Origin: Crambe crambe
Taxonomy: Eukaryota > Porifera > Demospongiae > Poecilosclerida > Crambeidae
Direction: 5' to 3'
Length of the DNA: 64,000 nt
Assembly (NCBI GenBank): GCA_963924555.1
Contig: OZ004583.1
Coordinates: forward strand, 7,826,582-7,890,581
The notes beneath the pieces were generated by a model that saw only the letters and a list, made by a program, of their open reading frames with translations, ran no database searches and was not told the DNA's origin. This document shows positions 36,396 to 48,949 of this stretch, one piece after another. A program made the translations under genes and the position numbers. Position 1 is the stretch's first letter; every line of letters begins with the position of its first letter.

Positions 36396-39300
36396 TTAAC
36401 ACTTGGAGCATTTCCAAATTCCTTTGAAGGAAACAAATTTGCTGATCGGAACCTTTTCACAGGTCTGGTGGTACCATTCCCCACACTGATTACATTTAAT
36501 CATTCTTTCTTCGCCATTATCAGGAAGGCGGCAAATGCAATATATTGGCACCCTTATTTCTTTTGGTTTTCTTGGCATTACTGTGCTGGAAGGAAAGGGT
36601 GTCAAATGTTCATTTTGTATGCATTCCAAAAAATGTGCTCTCATTTCATCTTGATCATACTTGAAACTTGCAGGATCATTACCAAATAGAAGATCAGTTA
36701 TGTAAGCAATGGCATACACTCCGCAGTCAGATTTTCCCTTCTGAAACTGAGTCTTGTGTATCTTGAGTGTAATCGAGGCTTTGGTAGAATGCAAAATCGC
36801 TGCAATTTGCATCTTTGCATCGTCTGGTACATAATCATAGACACTGTCATAATATGTAAACTAGGGATGATGACACACCTACTACTGTGAGCCAGTGATT
36901 TCCCCCAATATGCAGAATCTGAAAGAATGGGTCATGAGTGATTGGAAAAGACATATTTTGTCCCAATAGTGGGCTGTACAGCCCAACAGAGTTAGGAAAC
37001 TGCCTTTTAAGTAACTTGTTTGCAGCATCAATGTGCTTATCACCAAGCCAACAACCTTTTATAATCTGATTACGAAGCTTTGAACTTAGAAATCGGTTCT
37101 TATTGTGATCTGATGACTGTTTGCCAGAGGCAGATGGAGCTGAAGCTGATGGAGGCTTGTTGAAGGCAGAGGCAGAGACACTTGGAGGCTTGGCAGGGGT
37201 GCTAAAGGCTGACAGAGGCTTAGAGGGAGACCGAGGAATGATGGCAGAAGGAGGCTTTGTTGGAGAGGCTGAGAGAAGCTTGCCAAAAGTAGATTGAGGG
37301 ATGCTGGCGCTGGTGAAAGTTGATGGGAGCTTGGTAGATGCAGAAAGAGGGATGCCAACAGAGGTTGACAGAGGCTTGCTGGAGGTGGATGTGGAAAGAA
37401 TTGAAGGTTTGCTTTTGGAAGTTTTCTTTTTACGTACTGCAGTGAAAGTCACTGACATCTTTTATGAAAATAATTAAAAAGAAATATACCTTTCTCTTTT
37501 ACATAGTCGTAGAGTTCTTTACTTTTTGGATCAAGGACTGCTAAAGAAAAAATATGGTTACTACAAATTATACTTGTTCATTAGTTATATTATATCTACG
37601 TAAACCTGGTTTGATTTCAGGTGAACTAGTGTTCATCTCATGGCTCCTTGAGTACATTATACATTTTGCCTGCATAATTATATATAGTGGTGACAAAAAT
37701 AATTATGAAATGCATACTGTATTATGGTACCTCTTCAATATCAACGTCAAAAATGTCCATGATAACTCTACAAAGTACTTGGGGAATACAACATCAAGTG
37801 CATAAGGGAAGAGCTGATGAAGAAAATAAAATAACTAAAAGTAACTATTATAATACCTTCATACTGGTGTTCTTTGCACAGATTTTGGACAAAACAAAAT
37901 TAGTGATCTTCTCATATTGGTAATTTGTTATACACTGAATTGCATTACTTGCAAATTTCAGTTGATCTGTAGAACATGCACAACACAAACAATACCAATG
38001 TCATCAACACAATAATAATTATATAGCTACTTTGTTTTTTGCATGATGCCATAAGATACTGATTTTGCACCTGTGATAATATAGCACATCCAAAATTATT
38101 ATGCCATCACTTTCTCAGTTGTAATCTCAAAACTCACTTCTGTGCTATGTACTTCAGGTAGGATAGACAAAAACTTTGACATTAAATGATCTGTATCCAT
38201 TCCTTTCAAAAACATTGTAAATTCTTTTATCTGGTGTTCACTGTGATGCTTCCTGACATCTGCACAATAATAATGGTAATGTGCCTATATACCTGTTGCT
38301 ATATCTATAACCTGATACAGAAGAATTAATAGGAGAACTTGCATGAAACTGAAGAGGTGTGCCTTCCTTCAATGGAGTGCTACACCGTATAGTGGGCACT
38401 CGATGTAGAGAGGAAACCTACAAACATGAAGATTTGATGGCAAACAGTTGACTACAGCAATGTGCAGTAAGCATTAAAATGCACTAACCTCCACAATTCA
38501 TCAACGTCAGACTCCAATTTTGGTTTCTTGGAAATGAAGTCATCATCATCACTTTCTGAAGACATTTTCTATTCTATAATATACATGGTACAATTCACAA
38601 TTAATTTCGTTGAAACAGTCTGTTACCAATGGACTCAGTGTCTTGTTCCTATGGAAACTAAACTCCTCTGATGAAGATGAAGATTCACTGGCTTGATAGT
38701 ATTTCTTCAGGTGGAATCCATTCACTCTTGACACAATCTACAACAGAAAAGCAGAAAATAATCTAGAAAGCTATAACTACATTTATGTAGGTAGCTACTC
38801 TCTGACATTGTCTCCACTGCACAGTCGAAAGAGACCCTTTCCAAGGGAAGCAACAATGGTATATGGACCAGTCCAGCGATAATCTAATTTTCCACCTTTT
38901 TTCTTCTTGCGAGTGAAGTCTTTCTTCAGTACCAGAGAACCAGTGCTAAAACATGAAGAAGCACCATGAATTTTATCATAACGTTCCTTTTGTTTTTTTC
39001 TGAGCTTTTTCAATATTAGTTTTAATAATCTTTTTCATATGCTCCCTCTCATTTAGCATTAACTCATCATTTCCTTTTATTTCTTCATAGCTACTTCATC
39101 AATCTTGCTTCTGGGTCATCATTGCTAGAATTAATATCAACTGGCAATCTAGCTGCTCTACCAAACATGGCTTTGAAAGGAGAAAATTTAGTGGATTCCT
39201 GAATACACATAAATAGATATAATTACCATCACCAGATAAAATTTCACTAACCTGAATGGCTGTGTTATAACTGTATACTACTGCATCCAAATTTTCATCC

Positions 39301-40345
39301 CATGTCTCACGGTCATCTTGCACAAATTTGGCTAGAGAATTGACTATAGTTTGATTGTATCTTTCCACTAGTCCATTTGCTTGTGGATGGTATGGTGTAG
39401 TTAACCTATGCTCAATATTGAGAGCTTTCATTAATTCTGAATTCAAGGTATTATTAAACTCCTTTCCTTGGTCGGTCGTTATAACAGATGGTAATCCCAT
39501 GATGAAAAATACCTGTTATAGCTATATGAGATCACTTAGCTATATAAAATATTTTCACACAGTACCTGACGCAGAGTATGTACCACATTGCTAGCTTCTT
39601 TTGTTGGATGGGCTCTAGCAAAAGCAAATTTAGTGAAATAGTCAGAAATGGTTAATATATATCTGTTTCCAGATGCTGAAGGAGGAGAGATTGGTCCGAT
39701 AAAATCAATTCCTAGATGATACCAGGGTGACTTCACTGGAACTGGATGTAGCTCGGGCCTGATAGTGTCAATTTTCTTATTCATTCTCAAACATTTATCA
39801 CAATGCTCAACCTATAATCACCAATTTAACAATACCTATCACATCTACACACCTTAAGTACCATAATATTAATGCCTCACCAATTCACGAACTTGCTGGC
39901 TCATACCTTTCCAGTAGAACCTTTCAGACACTCGATGCCATGTCTTTGTCATACCAAAATGTCCTGAAGTAGGATCTGAATGACAAGATTTAAGGATACG
40001 TCTCTGCTCCTGTGTGTCTGTTATAACTTTAACCTATAGTAGGTAGCAGAGTACACACTAATCAGTCAAGCCACACTAGTAGACTAGGTATTAACAATCT
40101 ACAAAAAAATTAATTAGCTAATTACATTCCCTTTCTTCTTCCTTAAAAATGCTTCTCCTCCAATGATGTCAATACATTGTGCTCTTTTCCTAACAGCACG
40201 CTTCTTGTCCTTGGTCATTCCATCTGGATATGTGCTACTCACTTTATACTCTATGGCAAGGTCGAGCATCTGATGCTTGTGATCTGCAATACGTACAACT
40301 GATAAGTAGCGAAGTCTATAGCGTCTACCATCTCACTTGCTGAAG
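36396..40345 (-). CDS. Ginger1-type transposase: integrase, GPY module, Ulp1-like protease, PHD finger
   Basis: Multi-exon minus-strand gene. Reading from 40,345 down: an N-terminal region (about 40,330-40,125), an integrase HHCC finger (H..H near 39,990; CDKC near 39,800), an integrase core with D in GIDFIGP (39,720), D in TTDQGKEF (39,470) and E in ANGLVERY (39,370), a GPY/F motif in WTGPYTIV (38,870), a Ser/acidic linker, a low-complexity Ser-Lys-Pro region (37,130-37,400), an Ulp1-type cysteine protease with GGNHW (36,900) and SDCGVYA (36,715), and a C-terminal PHD finger (36,400-36,540). Ginger1 elements are known to join Gypsy-like integrase with Ulp1 or OTU proteases. One extra base near 36,860 breaks the protease frame. 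The element's ends are unresolved, and a domesticated host gene is the alternative. Confidence 0.75.
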
Positions 40346-40490
40346 AAGACATGATCTGGTGCAGCAGAAAAAAAAACAGTACGCAGGATGCAGCTGTAGT
40401 CTCGCGCGCCAGACGTATTCAAAAAAAAAAAAGTGCGGCTGGCTAGCGAGACTAATGCAGCTGCTCCGAGGATCACGCGCGCGAGAGCTA

Positions 40491-40492
<2 letters not shown>
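40346..40492. other. 5' flank of the Ginger gene, GC-rich
   Basis: Contains GTCTCGCGCGCCAGACG and an A11 tract, and is probably part of a transposon end. No gene recognised. Confidence 0.35.

Positions 40493-40527
<35 letters not shown>
40493..40527. repeat. Homopolymer of 35 G
   Basis: Uninterrupted G run on the + strand. The length may be unreliable because long homopolymers are hard to sequence. If real, it could form G-quadruplexes. Confidence 0.9.
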
Positions 40528-40528
<1 letters not shown>

Positions 40529-40569
40529 CCGGATATTACATGACAGCACGAACAGCTGCCTACACGGCC

Positions 40570-40655
40570 GGATTGTCAGTATTGTCGTTATGGGCGCACG
40601 TGACCTGTTTCCAATCCTGTGTACGTAGTACAGTCTAGTATATCTATGATTATAC
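40570..40655. repeat. Diverged end of the CATAGATATA TIR family
   Basis: CACGTGACCTGTTTCCAATC followed by TATATCTATG resembles the right ends at about 29,390-29,432 and 35,240-35,287. Confidence 0.5.
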
Positions 40656-40812
40656 GCATTACTAGGGCAATGTGTAACATTTGACAGCAAGCAAGCAATC
40701 AAATATTCCTACTGCTTTTAGCTAGAGCTGATAGGCTCCTTGGTTCTAGCTAATTTGTGCTGTTGAGTTATGTAAGTGCTGTAATGCTTATCACAAAGCA
40801 CTTATAAGTATA

Positions 40813-41054
40813 GGGGGAAAAAATTTGCTAAATAAAAAGGCCATGCATGTAGCTAGGGTTAGTCTGCAGTTTCTGTGAATGAACATCAAAATTATGCTGC
40901 CTTCGCCTAAACCAAGCAGAACACTTTTACACTGACATGAACAATTAAAGCAGCTTGGTGGGAGGCAGTGATTTATTGAAGGCAGCATAATTTTGATGTT
41001 CGTTCACAGAAACTGCATGCAGACTAACCCTACATGGCCCATAATTTTTCCCCT
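40813..41054. mobile_element. Hairpin MITE with about 75-bp arms
   Basis: The left arm (40,813-40,902) and right arm (40,981-41,054) are near-perfect inverted copies sharing GGGTTAGTCTGC, TTTCTGTGAA and CATCAAAATTATGCTGCC. The loop is about 78 bases. Confidence 0.8.
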
Positions 41055-41216
41055 TCACTTGTACATATTATTATGAACATCAATATCTGGATCTTATGAT
41101 TTAGCTAGCTATTAAAACTATACTTGTCTAGTCTTGTATGGTCTGCTATAAAACTTCCATAGGGGTGAACAATGTTTGGAACAGTATTGTTGTATCGTTT
41201 TATGATTTCATGGCAG

Positions 41217-42254
41217 GATAAAATTGGAACAGAAAAACCTATAAAGTCACCAGGAACTTCTGCATGCGAAATTTGTGAAAAAGAATATTCCATTATTACG
41301 TGGGACACAGCCCACTACTGTGAAGCATGTGGGAAGGTGAGCTTAATGTAATTAGCTATAGCTAGTAAGCAAAGCAAGCCCATTGGTGTTAGTGGATATT
41401 GAATTATTGCTAACAAATTTCAACAGAAATTATTGGATCCAACTACACCTCACTTTACTATTTACCCACTTTCAAAATATTATGTTTATCTTACAGTGTG
41501 TCTGTACATTGTGCTCTGTGAATAAGGCTTATCTCCCGTATGACGAGGAGGAATTGAAAAGGGTGTGCAATATTTGTTATGAAGAATGCAAAAAACAAGG
41601 TATTATTATTAACTACTTTTATTAAGTCATGTCAAAATTAATTTTTATCCACTAAATAATTAGTTTCATTTCCTTCAGAGTCATGATCGATAAATAAAAA
41701 CTTTATATTCTATGCAGGGATTAAAGTATATTCTCCAGTTTCTAAGGATTCCAAAAGTGACAAAGTATGATTTCAGTAGGCGGGTAGCTATCTGCCTTCT
41801 TGGTGTATATATGTTCAGAGAGCCAGCACAGTCATTATAACATTTTTGTCCTCCTCCATAGCCAGCCCTTTTGTGAGCTCCTAAGTTACACTAACTGTAG
41901 CTACTAGCTGTCATTGCAAATATCAACACTTGTACTCCAACATAACTGACACATGCAAATATGGAAAAAAAAACAAAACAACTTATAACTGAAAAGGGTC
42001 TATAGTAGCTATTGATACACATTTTGATTAAAAAGAGTAAGATCTGTAATAATAAATTACTGAAAATCAAATTAATTTCAGTAACACATTATGTAGCATT
42101 TATTCTCTAAAATCCTTGCAGTACACATTACATTGACTTATGGTAAACCAACTCATTCTGTAGGTTTGTGAAAAATGCAAGACCCACTTTCAGTGTTCAG
42201 AAAATAAAATGAAGCTTTGTCCTCGCTGCCACCATAAGGAGTCTGAAAAGAAAG
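41217..42254 (+). CDS. FYVE-like zinc-finger gene, possibly a fragment
   Basis: Exons 41217-41336, 41497-41599, 41718-41764 and 42164-42254 have compatible phases and proper splice sites. The first two encode a finger with CEIC, CEACG, CVCTLCS and CNIC pairs. The last exon is a second, partial finger (CEKC...CPRCH) similar to the second exon of the FYVE-ZU5-Death gene at 20,040. No ZU5 or Death exon was found downstream to 44.3 kb, and no start codon was identified. It may be a truncated paralog. Confidence 0.6.
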
Positions 42255-44318
42255 GTTAACTACATTGCTAAGTCATGCTGCATGCAGTTTTATCTAAAGG
42301 ATCACATAATTAAACTAGCATCATTTAATAATTGGGGGGAATGAGCAAGAGTGAGGTATGATAGTTAGCTAATACCCCAAGGTGCCATTATTTTCAGAGG
42401 GTTCTTTATTAGAGATTCCCTGGCTAATATGATCCTAGCTGTATCACATTGTCTTTCATAGGTGATCTAAGGAAGAAACAACTGTGTAACCAACCGTATA
42501 ACTATAGCTAAATTATACACAATAGCTATACCTATAGTGTGTATCTATTATAGCTTGTATATCTATCATAGCTTGTATCTATTAGAGTTATTATTTTCTA
42601 ACTACTGTTACATGTATGTGCATGTCACAATTTTACATTATAGCTAGTATGCAAGCAATAATCATTATTAAGGTCTTACTCATTAAGTAGCTAAATGTTT
42701 GGAAATATCCTATATAGCTATAGTTACTACATGTATATGCAGTGACAGATTATTATAGATCACATTTCAGTGCTTGGGATCATTTGTAGCACCCCCTGTA
42801 CTATCATACTCTCTGATAGTAGCTACTGTATAGCTACTTACAAAATTGATGTTACCTATACTTGTATGTACTTCACTATACCTAGTGGCAACATGATTTC
42901 TTTGGCTATGTGTGTTATTTCTCTGTGTTGTGTGTTAGCTAGATCCATTCATTCATGTATTGTTTGATGTCTCTAAGTATTGTTCTTAATTTTGTCAGTC
43001 CTGCCATGCAGTCTTCTTTAATTAGCTACTGGTACATATACAAACTTTAAAATCTTAGTCTATAACATTCACTAAACAGTCTGACAAAAATACAACAAAA
43101 AGCTAATTCTCAGTTCTGTTTATGACAGTGAATGAATAGTAAATCTAGCTATATATTCCTCCCAATCAGGATGCCCTTCATGGAGAAACATCTTTTCAGA
43201 ATAACATTTGAACTGCCGGTGTTCAATGCATGCAGGGCTAGCTAGGGGCATGTTTACTATACGCATGCGCGAAATATGCCACGCCCTTTTCTATTTAAAA
43301 TTTTATGTAGGGGTGTGGCATGAGGTGCCGAGAAATACGTGGCCTATCAGCAGTTCTATGCAGCTTGAATTGTGAAGAGCCAGTAGGATCCAACAGTATG
43401 GTATTGGACAGGATTAGGCCTAAGGTACAATGAGCATTAGCTAAAATTAATGGCTAGGGATGAATAGGTCATAGGTTATCTACCCTACATGGATTTATCT
43501 ACAGGTAAATAGCTGGTTAACCTGTCACATAATTATTCTTTCTTCCTCTCCCTTTGCCTACCCACCCATTAAAGCGGTAGCTCTCAAAAACTATAAAAAT
43601 CACTTGCCTTTAACTAAAAAATCACCACACACAGTCTTGCATTTAGGTTCTATTGTTACTATGCGGTAGTGAATATCGAATATCATTAGTTCTCAGATAT
43701 TCATTGCAGATAATTATTATTGCTGATATTCACTATCCTTGGTCAGCATTGATGTGGCTGTAAAATCTCAATGTTTGAACAGACGAGAGATATTGCATCA
43801 TGGGTTCATGCATCTTATTCCATGAATAGCCTAGCTATTGCTTGATATTGATGTAACATATTGTGTCATGACAATAGTGAAATTTAGGAACATTTCAAAT
43901 CCAGCTGATAGTCCTCGAATATGTGTTTGGTCTAGCCCCCTCTCCATGCAGGAAGTCCCTAAGCACAAACTATATAGCTACACTTGTGTATACAAGGAAC
44001 ATGTTTTAATAATACAGTAATAATAATATCAGTGCTATTGTGCCGGTGCATAGTAATTCGGCCCTCCAAAAACTGGAGGGTCCAAGAACACAGCCAGTTC
44101 TAAGTGCAGATACTTGCGGGCAACAGCTACAATGGGCAATTAGCTATGTATACAAGCATTAAAGAGGGTATATAATAATAATTAACAGCCAGAGGTATAC
44201 AAGGACTTGCAGATGTCTGTGATCATGACTGGGTTGGATATTATTATACCCATGGGCTATAGGATGTTTGCCTTACTGTATTCAGCATAACTTCATCATT
44301 TCTTCTCATTGCATGTAG
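42255..44318. other. Gene-poor stretch
   Basis: AT-rich DNA with many TAGCTA words and only short, unsupported reading frames. No protein domain or clear repeat family was recognised. Confidence 0.4.
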
Positions 44319-45943
44319 TTAACCAAGATCATCATTGTCCTCATGTTGACTGAGACAGCAAACTGTAAGTTTTTTGCATTCATTAGCTGCATACAAAAGG
44401 CACCTTACAGCTAGTAGCTATAGTTATAGCTACTTGTGTCATGCCCAGCCCAAAGATCAAAGAAGCCGCTCGACCTTTAAATCGCATAAAGTTCGAGTAT
44501 GCTACAACCCACCCACGCACTGTGCTTTGCTGCGCACCCTCGGGCCTCGAGCTTTAAACTGGATACATCCCTCACACTCGGGATATAACTATTACATACG
44601 CGTCTGGTTAACTACTGAAAGAGTACACTTATCTAATGTAGGGTGCATATATTTTCCTGACTAAGTAGCTCCTACTCTGATTACTTAAAATAGTCAATAG
44701 GCTTCATAAAAAATGGTTTTGCATATAGTAATCACTACAGCTAGATTCTATCAATAACTGCTATAGAGTTAAGGCCAGTGTTCAAAGTACACTATCTGGA
44801 GAGCCCATGCACTTGAGCCATGGACTTGCATGCAGCTTTTATGACATCTTTTGATTAGCTTCTGCCATCTGGTAGCTAGCTCTCTTAGCTTCCAACCTGC
44901 ATATCAAAATTCACTATTAACCCCTCCCTCCCTCACTCTCTCCCTCTACTGGTCCACCCTCCCTTTCTCCCTTATAGGTGTTCCGGTGTTTTTCTTATCT
45001 GCTCCTTCTAATGGAACTTTCTGTCCTGAAAGAGTCACATTCACTTGTTGTGGCATTGAAGTACCTAGTCTGACTTGGGCAATTAATGACAGTGATCTAG
45101 CATCATTCTCAGACTATGATCCTACACAACGTTTACCACTGACCCTGACCCTTATTAATCCAAGCCATCTTACATCTGGTGTGCAAGTGCTGGTTAACAA
45201 TGTTAATCCTGATGAAAACAATCTTTCTTACAATGTATCTTCCACATTGAGTGGTGATGCATCTCTTCTAAAGGGGTCAAAGATTGACTGTAGACGTCTT
45301 CCATTTACTAGCAGTGCAATATATATCAGAGATATCAGAGGTAGGCATACATGAGCATGATGAGCTCTATTTAGGTAGTATGTATGTATGTATGTGTCAT
45401 ACAATTTATCAATAGACCCTCCTCCTTCCCCTTCTTCTGCTACCTGTTCTCTCATCAAAACTGCTAGAGGTCCAGAGGTCTTCATCCAATGGTCTCCCTC
45501 CTTCGCCTCTCAGTATGATGTGGAGATATATCATGTGGTAGTGAACTCTACCAGCCCCTCCTGTCCCAGTGATCAGATGATAGTGAGTCCCTGGTAATCT
45601 GTGTTAGTAAAGTTATACCTATGGCAAGTATAGCTATAGTTAGACATAGTGGATTTCCAATTACACAGAGCCCTAATGAAGATTACAGCTGCTCTGGACT
45701 GGTCCTGGGGACATACTACTCTTTCAATATCAGTGCCATCAATTGTGTGAACCAATCAGGGGCTATCAGTACTATCACAGTCCACCCACAAGGTACGTAA
45801 ATGTGTATAGTTGCTGATGCTTATTGCACATAACCTAGTATTATTATAAGTGTTATTTTCCAGTTCCACTGATTCCTGAAATTGTACTAATTCCTAAGTA
45901 TAATGAAGGAAATTCGCTAAACCAGCTTACAGTAACTTGGCAA
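44319..45943 (+). CDS. Receptor copy I, diverged member, exons 2-6 only
   Basis: Five consecutive open exons have the family's phases: 44319-44364 (hydrophobic signal, IIIVLM), 44978-45340 (Ig; the first Cys, Trp and last Cys kept, but much of the sequence differs from all other copies), 45416-45582, 45669-45792 and 45864-45943 (first FN3 and start of second). The one-base ATG exon was not found. No exon 7 follows before a 447-bp hairpin MITE. If the next intron is retained, translation would run through a short hydrophobic stretch (MVIIAIIF) to TGA near 46,035. It is either a truncated or secreted protein, or the front half of a gene whose back half is pseudogene J. Confidence 0.6.
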
Positions 45944-45997
45944 GTAATGGTAATTATAGCAATCATTTTTAAGTATATACCATCACCTCTATTTTCA

Positions 45998-46444
45998 CAA
46001 GTGAATGCAAAAAATTTCTTCGAAATAAAAATGTGAAGTAGGGATGCTATTATAACTGCAGCTTCATTATGAAAACCAAGTACTGCAGCATCGAAGCAGT
46101 ATGGCCCAAAAATCGAGCTGGAATATGTATTATAACTGCATGCAAGAGAGTGAACTTAGTGAAGTGACTCTTACCCATCATCAAGTACAAGATACTATTC
46201 CTACTTCACTCCCTTGGCCCTTGATCATGGGAGTGAAGTAGGAATAGTATCTTGTACTTGATGATGGGTAAGGGTCACTTCACTAAGTTCACTCTCTTGC
46301 ATGCAGTTATAATACATATTCCAGCTAGATTTTTGGGCCATACTGCTTCGATGCTGCAGTACTTGGTTTTCATAATGAAGCTGCAGTTATAATAGCATCC
46401 CTACTTCACATTTTTATTTCGAAGAAATTTTTTGCATTCACTTG
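45998..46444. mobile_element. 447-bp near-perfect hairpin MITE
   Basis: Arms of about 210 bases meet near 46,221 and match almost base for base, from CAAGTGAATGCAAAAAATTT to AAATTTTTTGCATTCACTTG. Non-coding. It follows the last recognisable exon of copy I. Confidence 0.9.
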
Positions 46445-47479
46445 TTTGCATTCTTTTTCTTTGTGATTATGAAAATTGATAGACACTAAAGGCTTCCTTG
46501 ATTGAACTAAATTTATTTAATGATCAGTATTTCATTCTGTTCAGGGAGGAGAGTTTGAAGGATGATCATCTGCAGTGTAATGGAGTACTGAAAGGAGTGA
46601 ACATTTTAAAAAGTGAACAGCATTAGCTAATTGTTACATATGTGATCACTGAAATAATTATTGAGATGGTACGTATGTCTTGCTTGAGGGAGGAGTATGG
46701 GGAGTTTATGCATTTGGTGTAGTGATCATAATAGTGGATGCCATCAAATGGCCACATCCTGTGCAGGTGTTATATGAGGAGAACTGCTATTAATTGCCCC
46801 ACCCCTTTTATGAGGTAATATCGCGAAGATGTTTTTCATACGAGGCTGCAGCACATTATAGATAGCCCAGCTAGATTTTAGGCTATCCCTACTTAACCTT
46901 TTTATTTTTTACGCTCACTTGTTTCTATCCTTTTTCTTAGTGCTTGAAGTTGAATGAGGGAGGCTACAGTACAGTACTATACAAAGCCAGCTCTACATAA
47001 ACCTCTTTTGTAGGTACATACAGTGTCTCTGGTTGAAGAATTTGTTTAGCTATTTAAGTTTTGTTGATATAAAACTTTACAGCAACAGCAATGTAAATGA
47101 CATGTACACGGCATGGTGAAGTGAGCTGACTACACTACAGCCAAGTACTGGCTATAATGCTACTATAGGATGAGCATCTGTACTGTAATTCAGCAAGGAG
47201 TGACTGGAACATCATCAGATAATGAATGAAGACCTTGGCTATAGCTAAACTTAAGCTTACGTGGCTCCGCCCATAAGCCCCGCCCCCTTCAAAATGGCGT
47301 AGAAAGATTAGCAGTGTTCCGAGTGCTATAGAATAGTGAAGTAGAGCCTTAGTCAAAACTAATAGCAAAAGATCACCCTCTAGGTGCCGCTCTAACAGAT
47401 GGCCAAAGCAGAATTTTGATGACTATAGCCAGTAAGCCGGTACGTCGATCTTATTATTATTATTATTATCCTGATTATT
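46445..47479. other. Non-coding stretch with a GC-box-like patch
   Basis: No receptor exon recognised. About 46,880-46,935 is another MITE end (CTATCCCTACTTAACC, then TTTTTATTTT). At 47,262-47,300 a patch with CCGCCC, CCCCGCCCCC and AAAATGGCG looks promoter-like, but no gene follows on either strand. Confidence 0.4.
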
Positions 47480-47793
47480 ATAAGGGAAAAAGCATTTCGT
47501 GAAATGAAAAAAAGATGTAGGGATGACCACTGCTCAAAAAAGTAAGGAAACAAGAAGGATGGAAATGGGATCAATCTTTGTTCTGTATATCCAGCCAACA
47601 ATCCCTACATATACACACATTACTACACTATAATCTGAAGTTACCTGACGTATATGTAGGGATTGTTGGCTGGATATACAGAACAAAGATTGATCCCATT
47701 TCCATCCTTCTTGTTTCCTTACTTTTTTGAGCAGTGGTCATCCCTACATCTTTTTTTCATTTCACGAAATGCTTTTTCCCTTACTTGTTCCTG
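47480..47793. mobile_element. Hairpin MITE, family shared with 62.15-62.44 kb
   Basis: Arms 47,480-47,615 and 47,656-47,793 are inverted copies running from AAGGGAAAAAGCATTTCG to CGAAATGCTTTTTCCCTT, with an AT-rich loop. The same hairpin, with a 10-base difference, is at 62,152-62,437. Confidence 0.88.
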
Positions 47794-48268
47794 GTCTTTT
47801 TTCCTCTCTTTTATGGTTTTAGTTATGATTAGAGTTCATTCTTCTATGTGTATGCAGGGACAGATGAAAGAAGTTCTCCAATAGCATACCAGCCCAATCA
47901 TTTATCGAGTCAAGGTGTTGTGTTGTTGAGCCATACTTGGAGGTCGAAGATGCTGAAATAGTGGTGAATCTAAATCCCCGAATCGATACAGTAGTCTATC
48001 ATCAGCTAGAGCTAGCTAGCTAGCTAGAGACAGCTGAGTAATATTATGATTTCGAATAATTGGATATTCAAATACATGCGCATGCGTATTATAGAAAAGA
48101 TGGCTTCCTAATTGAATTAGTCGAGTGCTGTGCTCCATAGTGTCTCCTTTTTCATCGACTCTTTCGAGGATCAACGAGTAGAAAAGATCGTAGTTGGTAG
48201 AATTTGGAGTGGATTTGTCCAGAAATCATGGCTGTAGCTTGAGTGGTTCGAGAGATATGGTTGTCTAA

Positions 48269-48312
<44 letters not shown>

Positions 48313-48560
48313 GAGAAGAAGAAGAATATAGCGATTTACCTGCTTGCCGTATTTCTGAAACGGTAAGCTCCCTGGTCCTGAAACTTGGTCTGCACATTGT
48401 AGTAGGCTCTAGTAGGCTGGATAATCATTCACAGTAGCTTTTGTTAGGTCTAAGTGGGAGAACTAGAATTTCACTTTAGTATTAGTCTATAGGCGGCGCG
48501 CGCGGCCGTCCGAGTCATCCCTACATAGAGAGTGCTACCGCACTCTCTGATAAAGAAAAA
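47794..48560. repeat. Dispersed repeat following the hairpin MITE
   Basis: Blocks ending at ACCGCACTCTCTGATAA match 62,438-62,880, including a GC-rich GGCGGCGCGCGCGGCCGTCC word. An (AAT)n run lies inside. Probably one composite transposon present twice in the window. Confidence 0.7.
48269..48312. repeat. (AAT)n microsatellite
   Basis: About 14 AAT units. The poly-Asn and poly-Leu frames it creates are not genes. Confidence 0.95.
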
Positions 48561-48949
48561 GAACAAAAGAACGAAAAGTCAATTTTAGAACTCGTTTTTT
48601 TCTTATGTTGGCGAATGAATTTTTGGCTTTTGAACATTCTCCTCTCTTCTTTGTAGATATAATAATTCACTGTAGCCTTCTGAGAACCTGTAGAGTAAGG
48701 GTAGAAGAGAAAGAAAGTCCAGTGTGCCTGTGCGTGAGATCGCCATGCCCACTTTATCTTTCATCTACTTAGCTATCAGAAGGAGTCCAAAGGCTCCTGT
48801 GGCACAGGACCACTCCAGTTGGTCCGGTTTTCACCAGACCACTTTTATCATCCCATGCTTGCAGAGTTTGCTTAGTGCATGATTGTGTATAATTATGAAG
48901 ACCATGACCTTAAAGAATCATGATCACACTAGCTTAGCTTTATTGAAAT

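Noticed and set aside
40325..40702. Protein with a poly-Pro or poly-Gly run
   Set aside because: Translation of the 35-G homopolymer and flanking repeat DNA.
47262..47300. GC-box plus ATGGCG patch as a gene promoter
   Set aside because: No supported exon was found on either strand within about 1.5 kb, so it is left as a note in the intergenic entry.
47392..47884. Pair of similar small proteins on opposite strands
   Set aside because: Same reason: inverted arms of the 47.5-47.8 kb hairpin.
48152..48437. Poly-Leu and poly-Asn proteins
   Set aside because: Translation of the (AAT)n microsatellite.
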